Source of the DNA: Deltaproteobacteria bacterium
Lineage (GTDB): Bacteria; Myxococcota_A; Polyangia; JACPQR01
DNA length: 55,564 nucleotides
NCBI GenBank assembly: GCA_016190375.1
Contig: JACPQR010000034.1
Span: 1 to 55,564, forward strand
Direction: 5' to 3'
Part shown: positions 33,008-41,309 of the stretch, piece by piece
How the letters are laid out: the number at the start of each line of letters is the position of its first letter
How positions within the stretch are numbered: the first letter of the stretch is position 1
The notes under the pieces: model-generated
Seen by the model: only the letters and a program-made list of their open reading frames with translations
Database searches by the model: none
Told to the model about the DNA's origin: nothing
Translations under genes and position numbers: made by a program

Positions 33008-33382
33008 TCAGACGGAGAGCACACGGACGGTCGGGAAGAAGGCCTGCAGGAGAAGCAGGTCTGCGACGTCCGCCGTGTAGACGATGTCCCCACGCCGCGC
33101 GGCCGAGGCCATCACGATTGAGTCAACGGCTCCGCAGCCCGAGCAGGTGACGAGAGCTTCGCCGGCGAGCTTCGCGATGCGGTCGTCGAGTGGCTCGACC
33201 CGAACGCCTCGAAGGATCGTCTCGCGGACGTCGGTGCGCCCTCGCCACCACTCCGAGATCACGACGGCAGGCACGGTCACCGGGAGACCGTCCTCGACCG
33301 CCGTCCTGTACACGCGGGCGATTCGCTGCCGGCGCCGCTCGAGCCCAATGAGCGCGCCGGTATCGAAGGTCAAGCCGATCAT
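33008..33382 (-). CDS. vapC: VapC-like PIN-domain toxin
   Basis: 124 residues from the ATG at 33382, which overlaps the antitoxin stop (ATGA). GLTFDTGALIGLERR holds the first PIN acidic residue; VISEWWRG the second; AVDSIVMASAARRGDIVYTADVADL the third and fourth. Such PIN proteins are Mg-dependent ribonucleases that cut tRNA or rRNA. It lies 5 bases from the convergent glycosyltransferase gene. Confidence 0.9.
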   Translation of the reverse strand: MIGLTFDTGALIGLERRRQRIARVYRTAVEDGLPVTVPAVVISEWWRGRTDVRETILRGVRVEPLDDRIAKLAGEALVTCSGCGAVDSIVMASAARRGDIVYTADVADLLLLQAFFPTVRVLSV

Positions 33383-33675
33383 GCCGCCCGGCGGCGGCGA
33401 GCGCGCGGCGCGGCGCCCTGCCATTCCGAGCGGATGGCGTCGAGCTGCTCGGGGGTTGCCTCGGCGACGTCACCGAGCCACCCCAAGAGCGCCTCGCGGC
33501 CTTCCTCCTCCCGGATCCGTCGCGCGCCCTCCGCGATCGCGGCCGACAGGTTTCCGCCATACCTCGTGTCGGCCCGTCGGCGCAGCGCGCGGAGGTCGGC
33601 ACGGTCGAGCGAGATGCTCACCTTCTGGGTCCGACCCGGACGCTGGGCTGCACCGCGCCCGCCTTGCTTCCTCAT
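33379..33675 (-). CDS. vapB: VapB-like ribbon-helix-helix antitoxin
   Basis: 98 residues from the ATG at 33675. QKVSISLDRADLRALRRRAD with NLSAAIAEGARR is a ribbon-helix-helix-like N-terminus that binds DNA. The C-terminal half, acidic then basic, would cap the toxin. A longer start at 33717 gives unrelated residues. The start overlaps an inverted repeat suited to autorepression, and there may be no Shine-Dalgarno (leaderless). Confidence 0.85.
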   Translation of the reverse strand: MRKQGGRGAAQRPGRTQKVSISLDRADLRALRRRADTRYGGNLSAAIAEGARRIREEEGREALLGWLGDVAEATPEQLDAIRSEWQGAAPRARRRRAA

Positions 33676-33690
33676 GCTACCAAGGTAGCA
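33675..33690. promoter_or_regulatory. VapBC autoregulatory operator
   Basis: TGCTACC-AA-GGTAGCA is a perfect 7-bp inverted repeat at and just upstream of the antitoxin start codon. Position and symmetry fit binding by the ribbon-helix-helix antitoxin to repress its own operon. Confidence 0.55.
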
Positions 33691-33759
33691 CAGGTGGCAT
33701 GAGGTGGACGAGATCATCGTGGTGGCGAGGCGGGTTGACGGCGCGGGCGCGACTTCGGA

Positions 33760-34584
33760 CTAGAAGTCGACGTCGCCGTTGATGTGGAGCGTGGGATCGA
33801 CGAACTCGAGCGTCTCGTCGATGACCGAGTCGTGGCAGAGGTAGCACTGATCGAGGGCGGGGTGGTCCTCGGTCGGGGGCAAGCTGTGGCAGGTCCCGCA
33901 TGCGACCTGCGTTCCGTCGACCATCGTCCACACCGGGGCCGTCATGGTCCCGCCGGAGAGGGTGGCTCCGTGGCAGTAGGCCCCGCTGCAGCTCACTCCG
34001 CTCCAGGCGGGCGTCGCTCCCTCTTCCGTCGCGCGGTCTCCGAAGGTCACCTCCGCCACGCCGTCGCCGTCGATGTGTCCCGGCGACTCGACGGCCGCCG
34101 GGACGACGTGGCACTCGGAGCAGGGGACGTCGGCGTGCCAGTCGGCGGGCTCGAGGTGCGACTGGTGCGCGCCCACGCCACGCGCGGTCGTGGCCGTCTC
34201 GCCGGTCGTGTCGGGCGGAGGCGCGGGGTCGGTCTCGGTGCCGTGGCAGCTCCCGCAGGTCAGGACTGCAGCGTCCGGCTCGGCGTCCGGCGCCGCATCG
34301 ACCGCAGCGTCGAGCTCGGGCGCGGCGTCCACGCCCGCGTCCAGACCGGGCGCGGCGTCGACACCCGCGTCCAGACCGGGCGCGGCGTCGACGGTGGCAT
34401 CGAGGCCGGGCGCCGCGTCGACTGCGGCGTCCACTCCTGGCGCCGCGTCGGTCGCGGCGTCGGTCCCAGGCCCGGGGGTCTCTTCTCCGCCGCAGCCCGA
34501 GCCCAGCCCGGCGAGGGCCGTCACGACCGCGAGCGGAAGGGCCCGTCGGGCTGCTCGCTCGTTTCCTCCATGGATTACGCGCAT
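33760..34584 (-). CDS. multiheme c-type cytochrome lipoprotein (CxxxxCH/CxxCH family)
   Basis: 274 residues from the ATG at 34584 (AAGGAG upstream). The lipobox is LGSGC. Residues about 38-98 are six 10-residue Asp/Ala/Pro repeats (VDAAPGLDA type), a surface spacer. Five heme-binding motifs follow: CGSCH, CSECH, CSGAYCH (a CX4CH form), CGTCH and CYLCH. The CX4CH plus CX2CH arrangement is the Geobacter-type cytochrome family. It should bind hemes in the periplasm or at the cell surface and move electrons. Cytochrome maturation genes are not in the window. Confidence 0.9.
   Translation of the reverse strand: MRVIHGGNERAARRALPLAVVTALAGLGSGCGGEETPGPGTDAATDAAPGVDAAVDAAPGLDATVDAAPGLDAGVDAAPGLDAGVDAAPELDAAVDAAPDAEPDAAVLTCGSCHGTETDPAPPPDTTGETATTARGVGAHQSHLEPADWHADVPCSECHVVPAAVESPGHIDGDGVAEVTFGDRATEEGATPAWSGVSCSGAYCHGATLSGGTMTAPVWTMVDGTQVACGTCHSLPPTEDHPALDQCYLCHDSVIDETLEFVDPTLHINGDVDF
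34291..34470 (-). repeat. six 30-base coding repeats in the cytochrome lipoprotein
   Basis: Six head-to-tail 30-base units, starting at 34291, 34321, 34351, 34381, 34411 and 34441, encode the Asp/Ala/Pro spacer. The units at 34321 and 34351 are nearly identical (two mismatches), so the array probably changes length by slippage or unequal exchange. Confidence 0.85.
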
Positions 34585-34822
34585 GTCCGCACTCCTTGCT
34601 CGCCCCGATGACTGCAAGCGCGGCGCCGGGCGCCGAAGGGCCGAGCTGGAAGGGGGAACGCGGCCCTCACGCCGAGGTGTGAGCGATCTCGTCACACTCG
34701 CGCAACCTCTACGCGTGCGCGGCTACCTCGCCGCCACGTGCAGCTCCGTGCACACGTGCTCCGCGTGATTGGCGAAAAACTGCTGGCCTTGCGGGGTGGC
34801 GGGAATGTTATAAGCGGTCGCC

Positions 34823-36766
34823 GTGAGGGCAGCTCTCGCGCCCGTCGCAGCGCTCCTCGTGAGCGGTTGCACGTACTCGGGGCCCGGCTACGACCTCGAT
34901 GGTCAGGACGTCAGGATCACGTTCCTGCACACGGCGGACTGGCACTCGCGGCTCATCCCCTACGAGTTCGCGGTCGGCCAGACGGACGAGCGCCTCGGGT
35001 TGACGCCGGGGCAGGGCCCGTTCGGCGGCGGCGCCCGCATGGGGTACCTCTTGCGCCGCGAGCGGGCGCGAGCCGATCGGGTCCTGCACCTCGACTCGGG
35101 GGACTGCTTCCAGGGCGCTCCCATCTTCAACTTCTTCTCCGGCGAGGCCGAGATACGCGCGCTGTCCGAGTCCGGGCTCGACGTGGCGGTGATCGGCAAC
35201 CACGAATTCGATCGGGGCGGGGCGAACCTCGCGCGCCAGCTCAGCCGCTGGGCCACCTTCCCGGCGCTGGCAGCGAACTACCACCTCGATCCGGTCCAGG
35301 GCCCGCCCGGCACCACGGGGCTCGACGAGATCGCGAAGCCGTTCTCGATCTTCAACCTGAAGGGGCTCAGGGTCGGAGTCATCGGGATGGGGAACCTGTC
35401 CTCGATGAACAGCATCTACGTCGCGCCGAACAGGCTCGGGATCACGCCGCTCAACACGGTCGAGAGCGCCCAGTTCTACGTCGACCTCATCCGGCCGATG
35501 GTCGATCTCGTCGTCCTCGTCTCGCACCTCGGGCTCACCGGCGACCAGGAGCTCGCCGAGAACACGCGCGGAGTGGACATCATCTTCGGCGGGCACCTGC
35601 ACATCGTGCTCAACCCTCCCAAGACCGTGCCCGACCTCGACGGCAGGTCGGTCTTGATCGTCCACTCCGGCGCTTTCATGAAGTACCTGGGTCGCCTCGA
35701 CGTGGTGGTCCGGCAGAGCGAGGAGGGATCGAACGACTGGGAGGTGGTCTCCCGCCGCTACGAGCTGTTCCCGCTGGACGCGTCGGTGCCGGACGACCCG
35801 CTCATCGCCGAGATGCTCGAGCCATACGAGCTCGCGATGGACTCGGGGCCCGACCTCGATCTGCTCGTGGGCTACGCGCCGAACATCGTCCGTCGCTTCG
35901 GATCCGCGGGGGCGGACAGCGCGCTCGGCAACCTCGTGGCCGACTCGATCCGGATGCGCCTCGGCGTCGAGACCGACTTCGCGCTGACGAACACGACGGG
36001 GCTCCGCGCCGACCTGGGCCCCGGCGCCATCGACGTCGAGACGATGATCAACGTGTTCCCCTTCGACAACTCGATCGCGACCATGTTCGTCTCGGGCAAG
36101 GAGGTGCTGCAGATCTTCGACTTCGTCGCCCGGCGCACCGCGCGGCGCGGCTGCCAGACGCAGGCGCAGGTCGCGGGAGTCGAGGTCACGCTCGACTGTA
36201 GCGGCCGCGAGCCGCGCTGCGCCGAGCTCGGGGGCGAGCCCTGCGCCACCGAGATCCTGATCGGCGGCGAGCCCGTCCTGCCGCAGTCCTCCTACGAGCT
36301 CGCCACGAGCGACTACCTCGCGGGCGGGGGCTCGGGCTACCGCGTGCTCGAGCGAAACACGACCCAGCGAAACACGTACATCCCGATGCGGGATGCGACG
36401 ATCGATCGGATCCGCAACGGCCCGCCTTGCACCGACGACACTCCCTGCACGACCGACGAGCAGTGCGAGGACGCGACCCAGACCTGCGCCTGCGACGCGC
36501 GAGCCCGGTACGACCAGAGCGCGGGGACCTGCGAGGACACGGGCGAGTGCACGGGCCTGTCGGGCCACTGCGTGCTCAGGGCCTGCGTCGACGACGTCGC
36601 GGCCTTCCACGCCCAGCGCTGCGCCTCGGCGCTCGACGAGGAGACCGCGGACCGCTGCGCCTGCGACGCCCGCGCCGACGCGAACGCCGAATGCGCGATC
36701 CTCCCGTGCATCGACCGCGGCGTCGGCGCCTCCGAACAGGGAAGGGTCCACCTGATAGCGCCATGA
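34823..36766 (+). CDS. UshA-like 5'-nucleotidase lipoprotein
   Basis: 647 residues from GTG at 34823. The lipobox is LLVSGC. The metallophosphoesterase core has FLHTADWHS, LDSGDCF, AVIGNHEFDRGG and GGHLH. A second domain (DFALTNTTGLRADLGPG and INVFPFDNSIATM) is the nucleotidase C-terminal substrate-binding domain. The last 130 residues are a Cys-rich extension (about 18 Cys) not typical of UshA. It would strip phosphate from extracellular nucleotides. Its stop overlaps the next lipoprotein's start (ATGA). Confidence 0.9.
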   Translation: MRAALAPVAALLVSGCTYSGPGYDLDGQDVRITFLHTADWHSRLIPYEFAVGQTDERLGLTPGQGPFGGGARMGYLLRRERARADRVLHLDSGDCFQGAPIFNFFSGEAEIRALSESGLDVAVIGNHEFDRGGANLARQLSRWATFPALAANYHLDPVQGPPGTTGLDEIAKPFSIFNLKGLRVGVIGMGNLSSMNSIYVAPNRLGITPLNTVESAQFYVDLIRPMVDLVVLVSHLGLTGDQELAENTRGVDIIFGGHLHIVLNPPKTVPDLDGRSVLIVHSGAFMKYLGRLDVVVRQSEEGSNDWEVVSRRYELFPLDASVPDDPLIAEMLEPYELAMDSGPDLDLLVGYAPNIVRRFGSAGADSALGNLVADSIRMRLGVETDFALTNTTGLRADLGPGAIDVETMINVFPFDNSIATMFVSGKEVLQIFDFVARRTARRGCQTQAQVAGVEVTLDCSGREPRCAELGGEPCATEILIGGEPVLPQSSYELATSDYLAGGGSGYRVLERNTTQRNTYIPMRDATIDRIRNGPPCTDDTPCTTDEQCEDATQTCACDARARYDQSAGTCEDTGECTGLSGHCVLRACVDDVAAFHAQRCASALDEETADRCACDARADANAECAILPCIDRGVGASEQGRVHLIAP

Positions 36767-38211
36767 GGACGGGGACACGCACCCGGTCTGCAGGTGGCCG
36801 AAATCGCAGCGGTTCTGGGCGGTACCGCGCGTTTTGGTCGGTGTCCGCCTGCTGTCTGATGGCTTGTGTCGTCGACAACCCCGTGGAGCGCCGCGAGGGG
36901 CCGTCCTCCATTCGCGTCACCATCACCGACGGGGACCGGGGCAGTCCCGAAGAGCGCTTGCCCTTCACCATCGACGGCGTGCCGTACACGTTCGACCTCG
37001 AGGCGGTCGACGAACGAGGCGATCGAGCTGGCTCGTTCGACGGGTTCATCCGGATCGAGGCCCAGCCAGGCGATGTCTTCGTGACGTCGGCGCCGGAGGG
37101 ATCGGTGTCGAGCAACGTGAAGATGAGCGGCGGGCGAGCAGAGGGCGTCGTCGCGCAGGTGTCTCGCGCCTACGGCGACGCCGTCCTGTGGGCCGAGGAC
37201 GTGGGCTTCAGCCCCGGGCCTCCGGGCGTCGAGGCGGCCTGCTCGAACAGGGAGGACGACGACGGCGACGGCCTGTACGACTTCCCGGCCGACCCGGGGT
37301 GCTTCTTCGCCAACGACGACGACGAGGACGCCGGCGGCTACGCGACTGGCCTGTCCGAGACGCTCCACTTCGCCAACCCGCGCCTCGCCGACATCCAGGG
37401 CGGCACCTCGGCGACGCCGCTGCCCGGCGCCGGCGTGACGGTCGACGTCGGCGATCCCGGAGCGCCCGAGGTCATCGTGACGCGGCTCGCGGTCGACGGC
37501 ATGTACCTCTCGGATCTGCGGTCCCTAGATGAGTTCGGTCACGTCTTCGCGTTCAACTTCTCCACGCCGCAGCAGACCCGCGTCTGCGACCGGCTCTCAC
37601 GCATCGACGGGATCGTGTCCGAGTTCTTCGGCTTCACCGAGCTCAACTTCCCGTCGTGGCAGGTCGTGCCGTGGGAGGGCGAGGCCGGGGACGGCACCTG
37701 CCCGGTGCCGGAGCCCAAAATCGTGGACGGGGCGCTCCTGAACGACGTCGAGGCCATGGAGGCGTACGAGGCGGCGCTCGTCAGGGTCGTGGACGTCGAG
37801 GTCGGACAGTTCGTCGACTGCGACCTCAACGACGACGGCAACGTGAACTTCCCCGACGGCTCCATCTGCGATCGCGAGTGCGAGTGCTCGAACCAGTGCG
37901 AGATGAGCGGCAACTGCACCGAGCTGACGCAGTACCTGGAGTACGGGCAGTGGACCGCCGCACTCGGCGCCGGCTCGGGTCCGAAGATCTTCGTCGTCTC
38001 GAACGCCACTGTCCCCACGTGGGACCCGGCGGAGCACCAGGGGGAGCACGTGTCGGTCATCACTGGAACGCTGCGCCAGATCCAGTTCATCGATCCGCCC
38101 TGGATCCTCGAGCCGCGCTGCCCGGCCGATCTCGTGGCGGAGGGGGACCCCGCTCCGATGGACGAGGCCTGCGTCACCTCGCGGACGGAAGACCCCGATG
38201 ACGTCCTTTGA
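36763..38211 (+). CDS. OB-fold surface lipoprotein, nuclease-associated type
   Basis: 482 residues. The lipobox is CLMAC after a longish basic leader. An acidic stretch with DDDGDGLYDFPADPGC looks calcium-binding. Residues about 225-310 (VTRLAVDGMYLSDL, GIVSEFFGFTELNF) match the OB-fold accessory domain seen in extracellular nucleases such as YhcR. A second, similar strand set (VISVITGTLRQIQ type) closes the protein. No nuclease catalytic motif is present. It is coupled to the UshA-like nucleotidase and followed by an outer-membrane barrel, suggesting it holds nucleic acid at the surface. That role is inference. Confidence 0.72.
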   Translation: MRTGTRTRSAGGRNRSGSGRYRAFWSVSACCLMACVVDNPVERREGPSSIRVTITDGDRGSPEERLPFTIDGVPYTFDLEAVDERGDRAGSFDGFIRIEAQPGDVFVTSAPEGSVSSNVKMSGGRAEGVVAQVSRAYGDAVLWAEDVGFSPGPPGVEAACSNREDDDGDGLYDFPADPGCFFANDDDEDAGGYATGLSETLHFANPRLADIQGGTSATPLPGAGVTVDVGDPGAPEVIVTRLAVDGMYLSDLRSLDEFGHVFAFNFSTPQQTRVCDRLSRIDGIVSEFFGFTELNFPSWQVVPWEGEAGDGTCPVPEPKIVDGALLNDVEAMEAYEAALVRVVDVEVGQFVDCDLNDDGNVNFPDGSICDRECECSNQCEMSGNCTELTQYLEYGQWTAALGAGSGPKIFVVSNATVPTWDPAEHQGEHVSVITGTLRQIQFIDPPWILEPRCPADLVAEGDPAPMDEACVTSRTEDPDDVL

Positions 38212-38224
38212 TCGAAAGAGAGCC

Positions 38225-39727
38225 ATGAAACGCGCAATCACGCTTGCAGCCGTCCTCCTCGCGCCGAACGTCGGCCTGGCGAACGACTTCATCGACACGC
38301 GCCTGACCTGGACCTTCGGCGACGACGACGTGCTCACGAGGACGGCCGAGACCGCGCCGCCTTCCCCGCTACCGCGGATCGGCGACCGGCCTGGCTACGA
38401 GCTGTTCTTCGACAACCTCGACACCCGCTACAGCGGCCGGGAGAACGTCGGGCACCTCGTCCTGTACAAGAAGCTCGCCGGCTTCGTTCCTGGGCTCGTG
38501 ACCGAGGCCGGGCTGGTAGGCCTGTACATCCCGGGCGTGGGGATCAGCGACGACGGCAGCTACATCAAGGTCGCCTACACCGGCCGGCCGGATCGTCCCG
38601 ACGACGGAGTGGGTCTGACCCTGTTCCCGTTCACCACCAACCGCTTCCAGCTCGGCTACCTCTACGACATCTCCTGGGGCGGCGACGCGATCTTTCCGAA
38701 CGCCTCGGGCCCGGCGCCCGGCGCCAAGCTCCAGCTCGACATGGGCCCCGGCTACTACTTCCTCGGGCTCAAGACCGCGTCGATCTCGGTCCCGATCGAG
38801 ACGGTCTCCGGCAGCGACACGGACGTCGAGATCGTGCGGGTCGAAGAGACGCAGTACGCCGTCCTGGGTGGGGGGGGCTGGGACTTCACACCCAGCCTCC
38901 GTCTCGACGTCGGCGGCGGCTACTTCCAGCAGGGCCGCTTCGATCTCGTGGGCGTCCGCGGCCTGCCGGTCTACACGTTCGGCGGCTCGATGCGGCTCGT
39001 TCTCCACCAGGGCATCGACGTGGGCACGAGCGTCGACTTCAAGCTGTACCGGAACGACCCGGAGGTCCCCTACACGTTCGGCAGCCGCGAGGAGTACGTG
39101 CCCGGACGCTTCTCCTGGTCGCTGAGCGTCGAGGGGAGCCTGCTCGAGCAGCACCTGTCCGACCCGGAAGACGCGGATGCGACGCTCCTTCAGCCCGCCT
39201 ACGCCACGGCGCTCCAGCTCAAGGTCAAGTACGGCTACATGCGCGGCTCGGTCATCGGGTTCTTCCGGAACCTGGAGTACATCCTGCGCAACGTTCCCTC
39301 GTTCGTGCCCTTCGAGGGCTTGCCTTCCGAAGCCACGGCCAGGCCCGAGCTGTTCACGGCGCTGACGCTGGACTACCACTACGCGAGGGCCCGCCTCACC
39401 CCCGGAATCATGGGCGGCGTGCAGTTCCCGGCGACGTTCGCCTCGACGGTCAGCGAGGGCTCGCTCGAGGCGTCGCGCACGCTCGTCATCCGGCAGGAGG
39501 GCGACTTCGACATCCTGCCGCCCGGAAAGAAGGAGCTCCCCATCATCGGAGCTCGCGGCAGCCTACGCTGGGATCTTTCCGACATCCTCTCCTCGTACTT
39601 CTTCGTGCAATACGTTCACGACCCCAACGCGACGCGCCTCGTGGCCGATCCCGGCAGCGGCACGCGGCGCATCTTCCAGCGCGCCGATCAGCTCGGTCTC
39701 GGCCTGACGGTGCAGGCCCGATACTGA
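38225..39727 (+). CDS. outer-membrane beta-barrel protein
   Basis: 500 residues from the ATG at 38225 (AAGAGAG upstream); an earlier ATG at 38198 overlaps the preceding gene and lacks a proper signal. The signal peptide ends near GLAND. The body has alternating amphipathic strands rich in Tyr and Gly, and the protein ends in VQARY, the aromatic C-terminal signature used by the Bam machinery. It may be the channel for products made by the nucleotidase and OB-fold proteins encoded just upstream. Confidence 0.78.
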   Translation: MKRAITLAAVLLAPNVGLANDFIDTRLTWTFGDDDVLTRTAETAPPSPLPRIGDRPGYELFFDNLDTRYSGRENVGHLVLYKKLAGFVPGLVTEAGLVGLYIPGVGISDDGSYIKVAYTGRPDRPDDGVGLTLFPFTTNRFQLGYLYDISWGGDAIFPNASGPAPGAKLQLDMGPGYYFLGLKTASISVPIETVSGSDTDVEIVRVEETQYAVLGGGGWDFTPSLRLDVGGGYFQQGRFDLVGVRGLPVYTFGGSMRLVLHQGIDVGTSVDFKLYRNDPEVPYTFGSREEYVPGRFSWSLSVEGSLLEQHLSDPEDADATLLQPAYATALQLKVKYGYMRGSVIGFFRNLEYILRNVPSFVPFEGLPSEATARPELFTALTLDYHYARARLTPGIMGGVQFPATFASTVSEGSLEASRTLVIRQEGDFDILPPGKKELPIIGARGSLRWDLSDILSSYFFVQYVHDPNATRLVADPGSGTRRIFQRADQLGLGLTVQARY

Positions 39728-39744
39728 CGGACAGATCGCGCGGT

Positions 39745-40272
39745 ATGGTCTGGAAGGGCAGCAATCTCGCGCTGTTGGGGATCGGGTGCGTGTCCCTCTC
39801 CTGCGCCCGGCCAACGGACGTGAGGTTCGAGCGGTACACGGTGACGGTGCCGGTGGGGTGGGAGGCGAGACGGGCGGAGGAGGAGCCCGGGCACTCGACC
39901 CTCGTGCTCGTCCCACCGAACCGGACGCTCCTGTGCCGGCTCGAGGTGATCAGGTCCGACCGAGAGCTTGCCGCGAGCGAGGTCGACGCGTTTCTCGAGA
40001 TGGCCCGCCAGGACTTCCGCGGCTCGCGCGAGACTCCCGTGCGAATGCGCACTCCCGTTGCACACCTGCGCGGCTTCGCGGTGCGCGAGGCCGTCGAGGC
40101 GAAGTCCCGCATCGTCGGAGCGCTATCGGGCGAGTCCGAGATCGAGGTCTACGCCGGGATCGCGGGCCGCGAGCTCGTCGCCGCGATCGCCGGCGGGTGG
40201 AGCCGCGATCCCGCCGGCCGCCACCTGCGCGACGAGTGCTTGCGCGCGCTGAAGTCGCTCCGCATTCCCTGA
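39745..40272 (+). CDS. small lipoprotein
   Basis: 175 residues starting 17 bases after the barrel gene. The signal has lipobox LGIGC (Cys15), with a second Cys20 nearby. The rest is one compact alpha-beta domain (FERYTVTVPVGWEARRAEEE, then strands and helices) reminiscent of PsbP/DUF1795-like folds, but the match is weak. No catalytic residues are evident. Confidence 0.65.
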   Translation: MVWKGSNLALLGIGCVSLSCARPTDVRFERYTVTVPVGWEARRAEEEPGHSTLVLVPPNRTLLCRLEVIRSDRELAASEVDAFLEMARQDFRGSRETPVRMRTPVAHLRGFAVREAVEAKSRIVGALSGESEIEVYAGIAGRELVAAIAGGWSRDPAGRHLRDECLRALKSLRIP

Positions 40273-40301
40273 CGGCGTCCGCTTGCCCGCGCCATCCCCT
40301 T

Positions 40302-40430
40302 GCGCCGATCCGCTCGGCGCGAAGGCCGGATACAATCGCGGCGTGGCGCGCCTCCCCGCATCGACGCCATCGCGCGGCGCTGATCCGCACGGCGCAGAGG
40401 CCGGATACGATGGCGGCGTGACGCGCCTCC
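40302..40430. repeat. two 54-base direct repeats upstream of ComEC-like gene
   Basis: Copies at 40302-40355 and 40377-40430 share 47 of 54 bases and are spaced 75 bases apart. Each holds CCGGATAC followed by AAT or GAT, a -10-like core in the first copy (TACAAT at 40331-40336). They fill the 168-base gap between the small lipoprotein and the ComEC-like gene, ending 10 bases before the latter's start. A duplicated regulatory unit is possible. Confidence 0.75.
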
Positions 40431-40440
40431 TCGTGATCCA

Positions 40441-41304
40441 ATGCCGTTCGTACTGAGAACGAGCGCCGCGGCAGCCCTGCTGCTGCTTCTCCTGCGGGCG
40501 GCCTTCGCCCAGCCCGTCGAGCCCTCGTGCTTCGAGACGCGGTTCCTCGACGTCGGGCAGGGGGACGCCGCGATCGTGCGCGCGGGAACCGGGGAATCGA
40601 TGGTCGTGGACGCGGGACCACGCGATGCCGGCGAGCGAGTCCTCGCGGCCGCTCGCCTTCAGGGGCTCCCGCCATCGATCATCGTCTTCACCCATCCGCA
40701 CGCCGACCACATCGGCGGGCATCGGCCGCTGATCGAGGCCTTCCGCGGCACCAGGATCCTCGAGGCGGGCTTCGCGTTCGGCTCGCAGGTCTACCGGTCG
40801 CTCCTCCGCTCGCTGGTCGCGCAGCGGCGCTCGTTGGAGGTGGCCCGCCGCGGCCATCGCTTTGCGGTAGGGCCGCGGGTGCAGGTGGAGGTCCTCGCCC
40901 CCGAGGAGCCACTCGTCACTCGCAGCCGATCGGATGCGAACGCGAACAGCGTCGTGCTCAAGGTCGTCTGCGGGAGAGTCGCGATGCTCCTCGCGGGCGA
41001 CGCCGAGCGCGAGACCGAGCGGCGCCTCGTCGCCGGCGGAAACCTCGCCGCGCAGATCCTCAAGGTCGCGCACCACGGGAGCCGCTACGCCTCGACGGCC
41101 GAATTCCTGGCGGCCGTGCGCCCATCGATCGCGGTGATCTCCTGCGGGCGCCGCAACCGCTATGGGCACCCGGCACGGTCGACCCTGGACGGTCTCGCGA
41201 GGATCGGCGCGGTCGTCCACCGCACGGACCTCGAGGGCGACGTCATCGTCCGAACCGACGGCGAGCGAGTCGAGGCCACCGCCGCGGCGCCGACGCCACA
41301 GTAG
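40441..41304 (+). CDS. secreted ComEC-type metallo-beta-lactamase-fold protein
   Basis: 287 residues. The signal peptide ends in RAAFAQ. FLDVGQGDAAIV, the zinc motif THPHADHIGG, LAGDAE and the HHGS of KVAHHGSRY are the signature of the ComEC C-terminal domain, here as a free secreted protein without the ComEC membrane channel. ComEC MBL domains are thought to act on incoming DNA. It is convergent with the class II aldolase (5-base gap) and follows the nucleotidase/OB-fold gene set on the same strand. Confidence 0.88.
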   Translation: MPFVLRTSAAAALLLLLLRAAFAQPVEPSCFETRFLDVGQGDAAIVRAGTGESMVVDAGPRDAGERVLAAARLQGLPPSIIVFTHPHADHIGGHRPLIEAFRGTRILEAGFAFGSQVYRSLLRSLVAQRRSLEVARRGHRFAVGPRVQVEVLAPEEPLVTRSRSDANANSVVLKVVCGRVAMLLAGDAERETERRLVAGGNLAAQILKVAHHGSRYASTAEFLAAVRPSIAVISCGRRNRYGHPARSTLDGLARIGAVVHRTDLEGDVIVRTDGERVEATAAAPTPQ

Positions 41305-41309
41305 TGGTG

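Noticed and set aside
34781..34822. Promoter just before the UshA-like gene (sigma-54 or TTGCGG/TATAAG)
   Set aside because: TGGC and TTGC are not at -24/-12 spacing, and TTGCGG to TATAAG (34809-34814) is only 14 bases; too weak to call.
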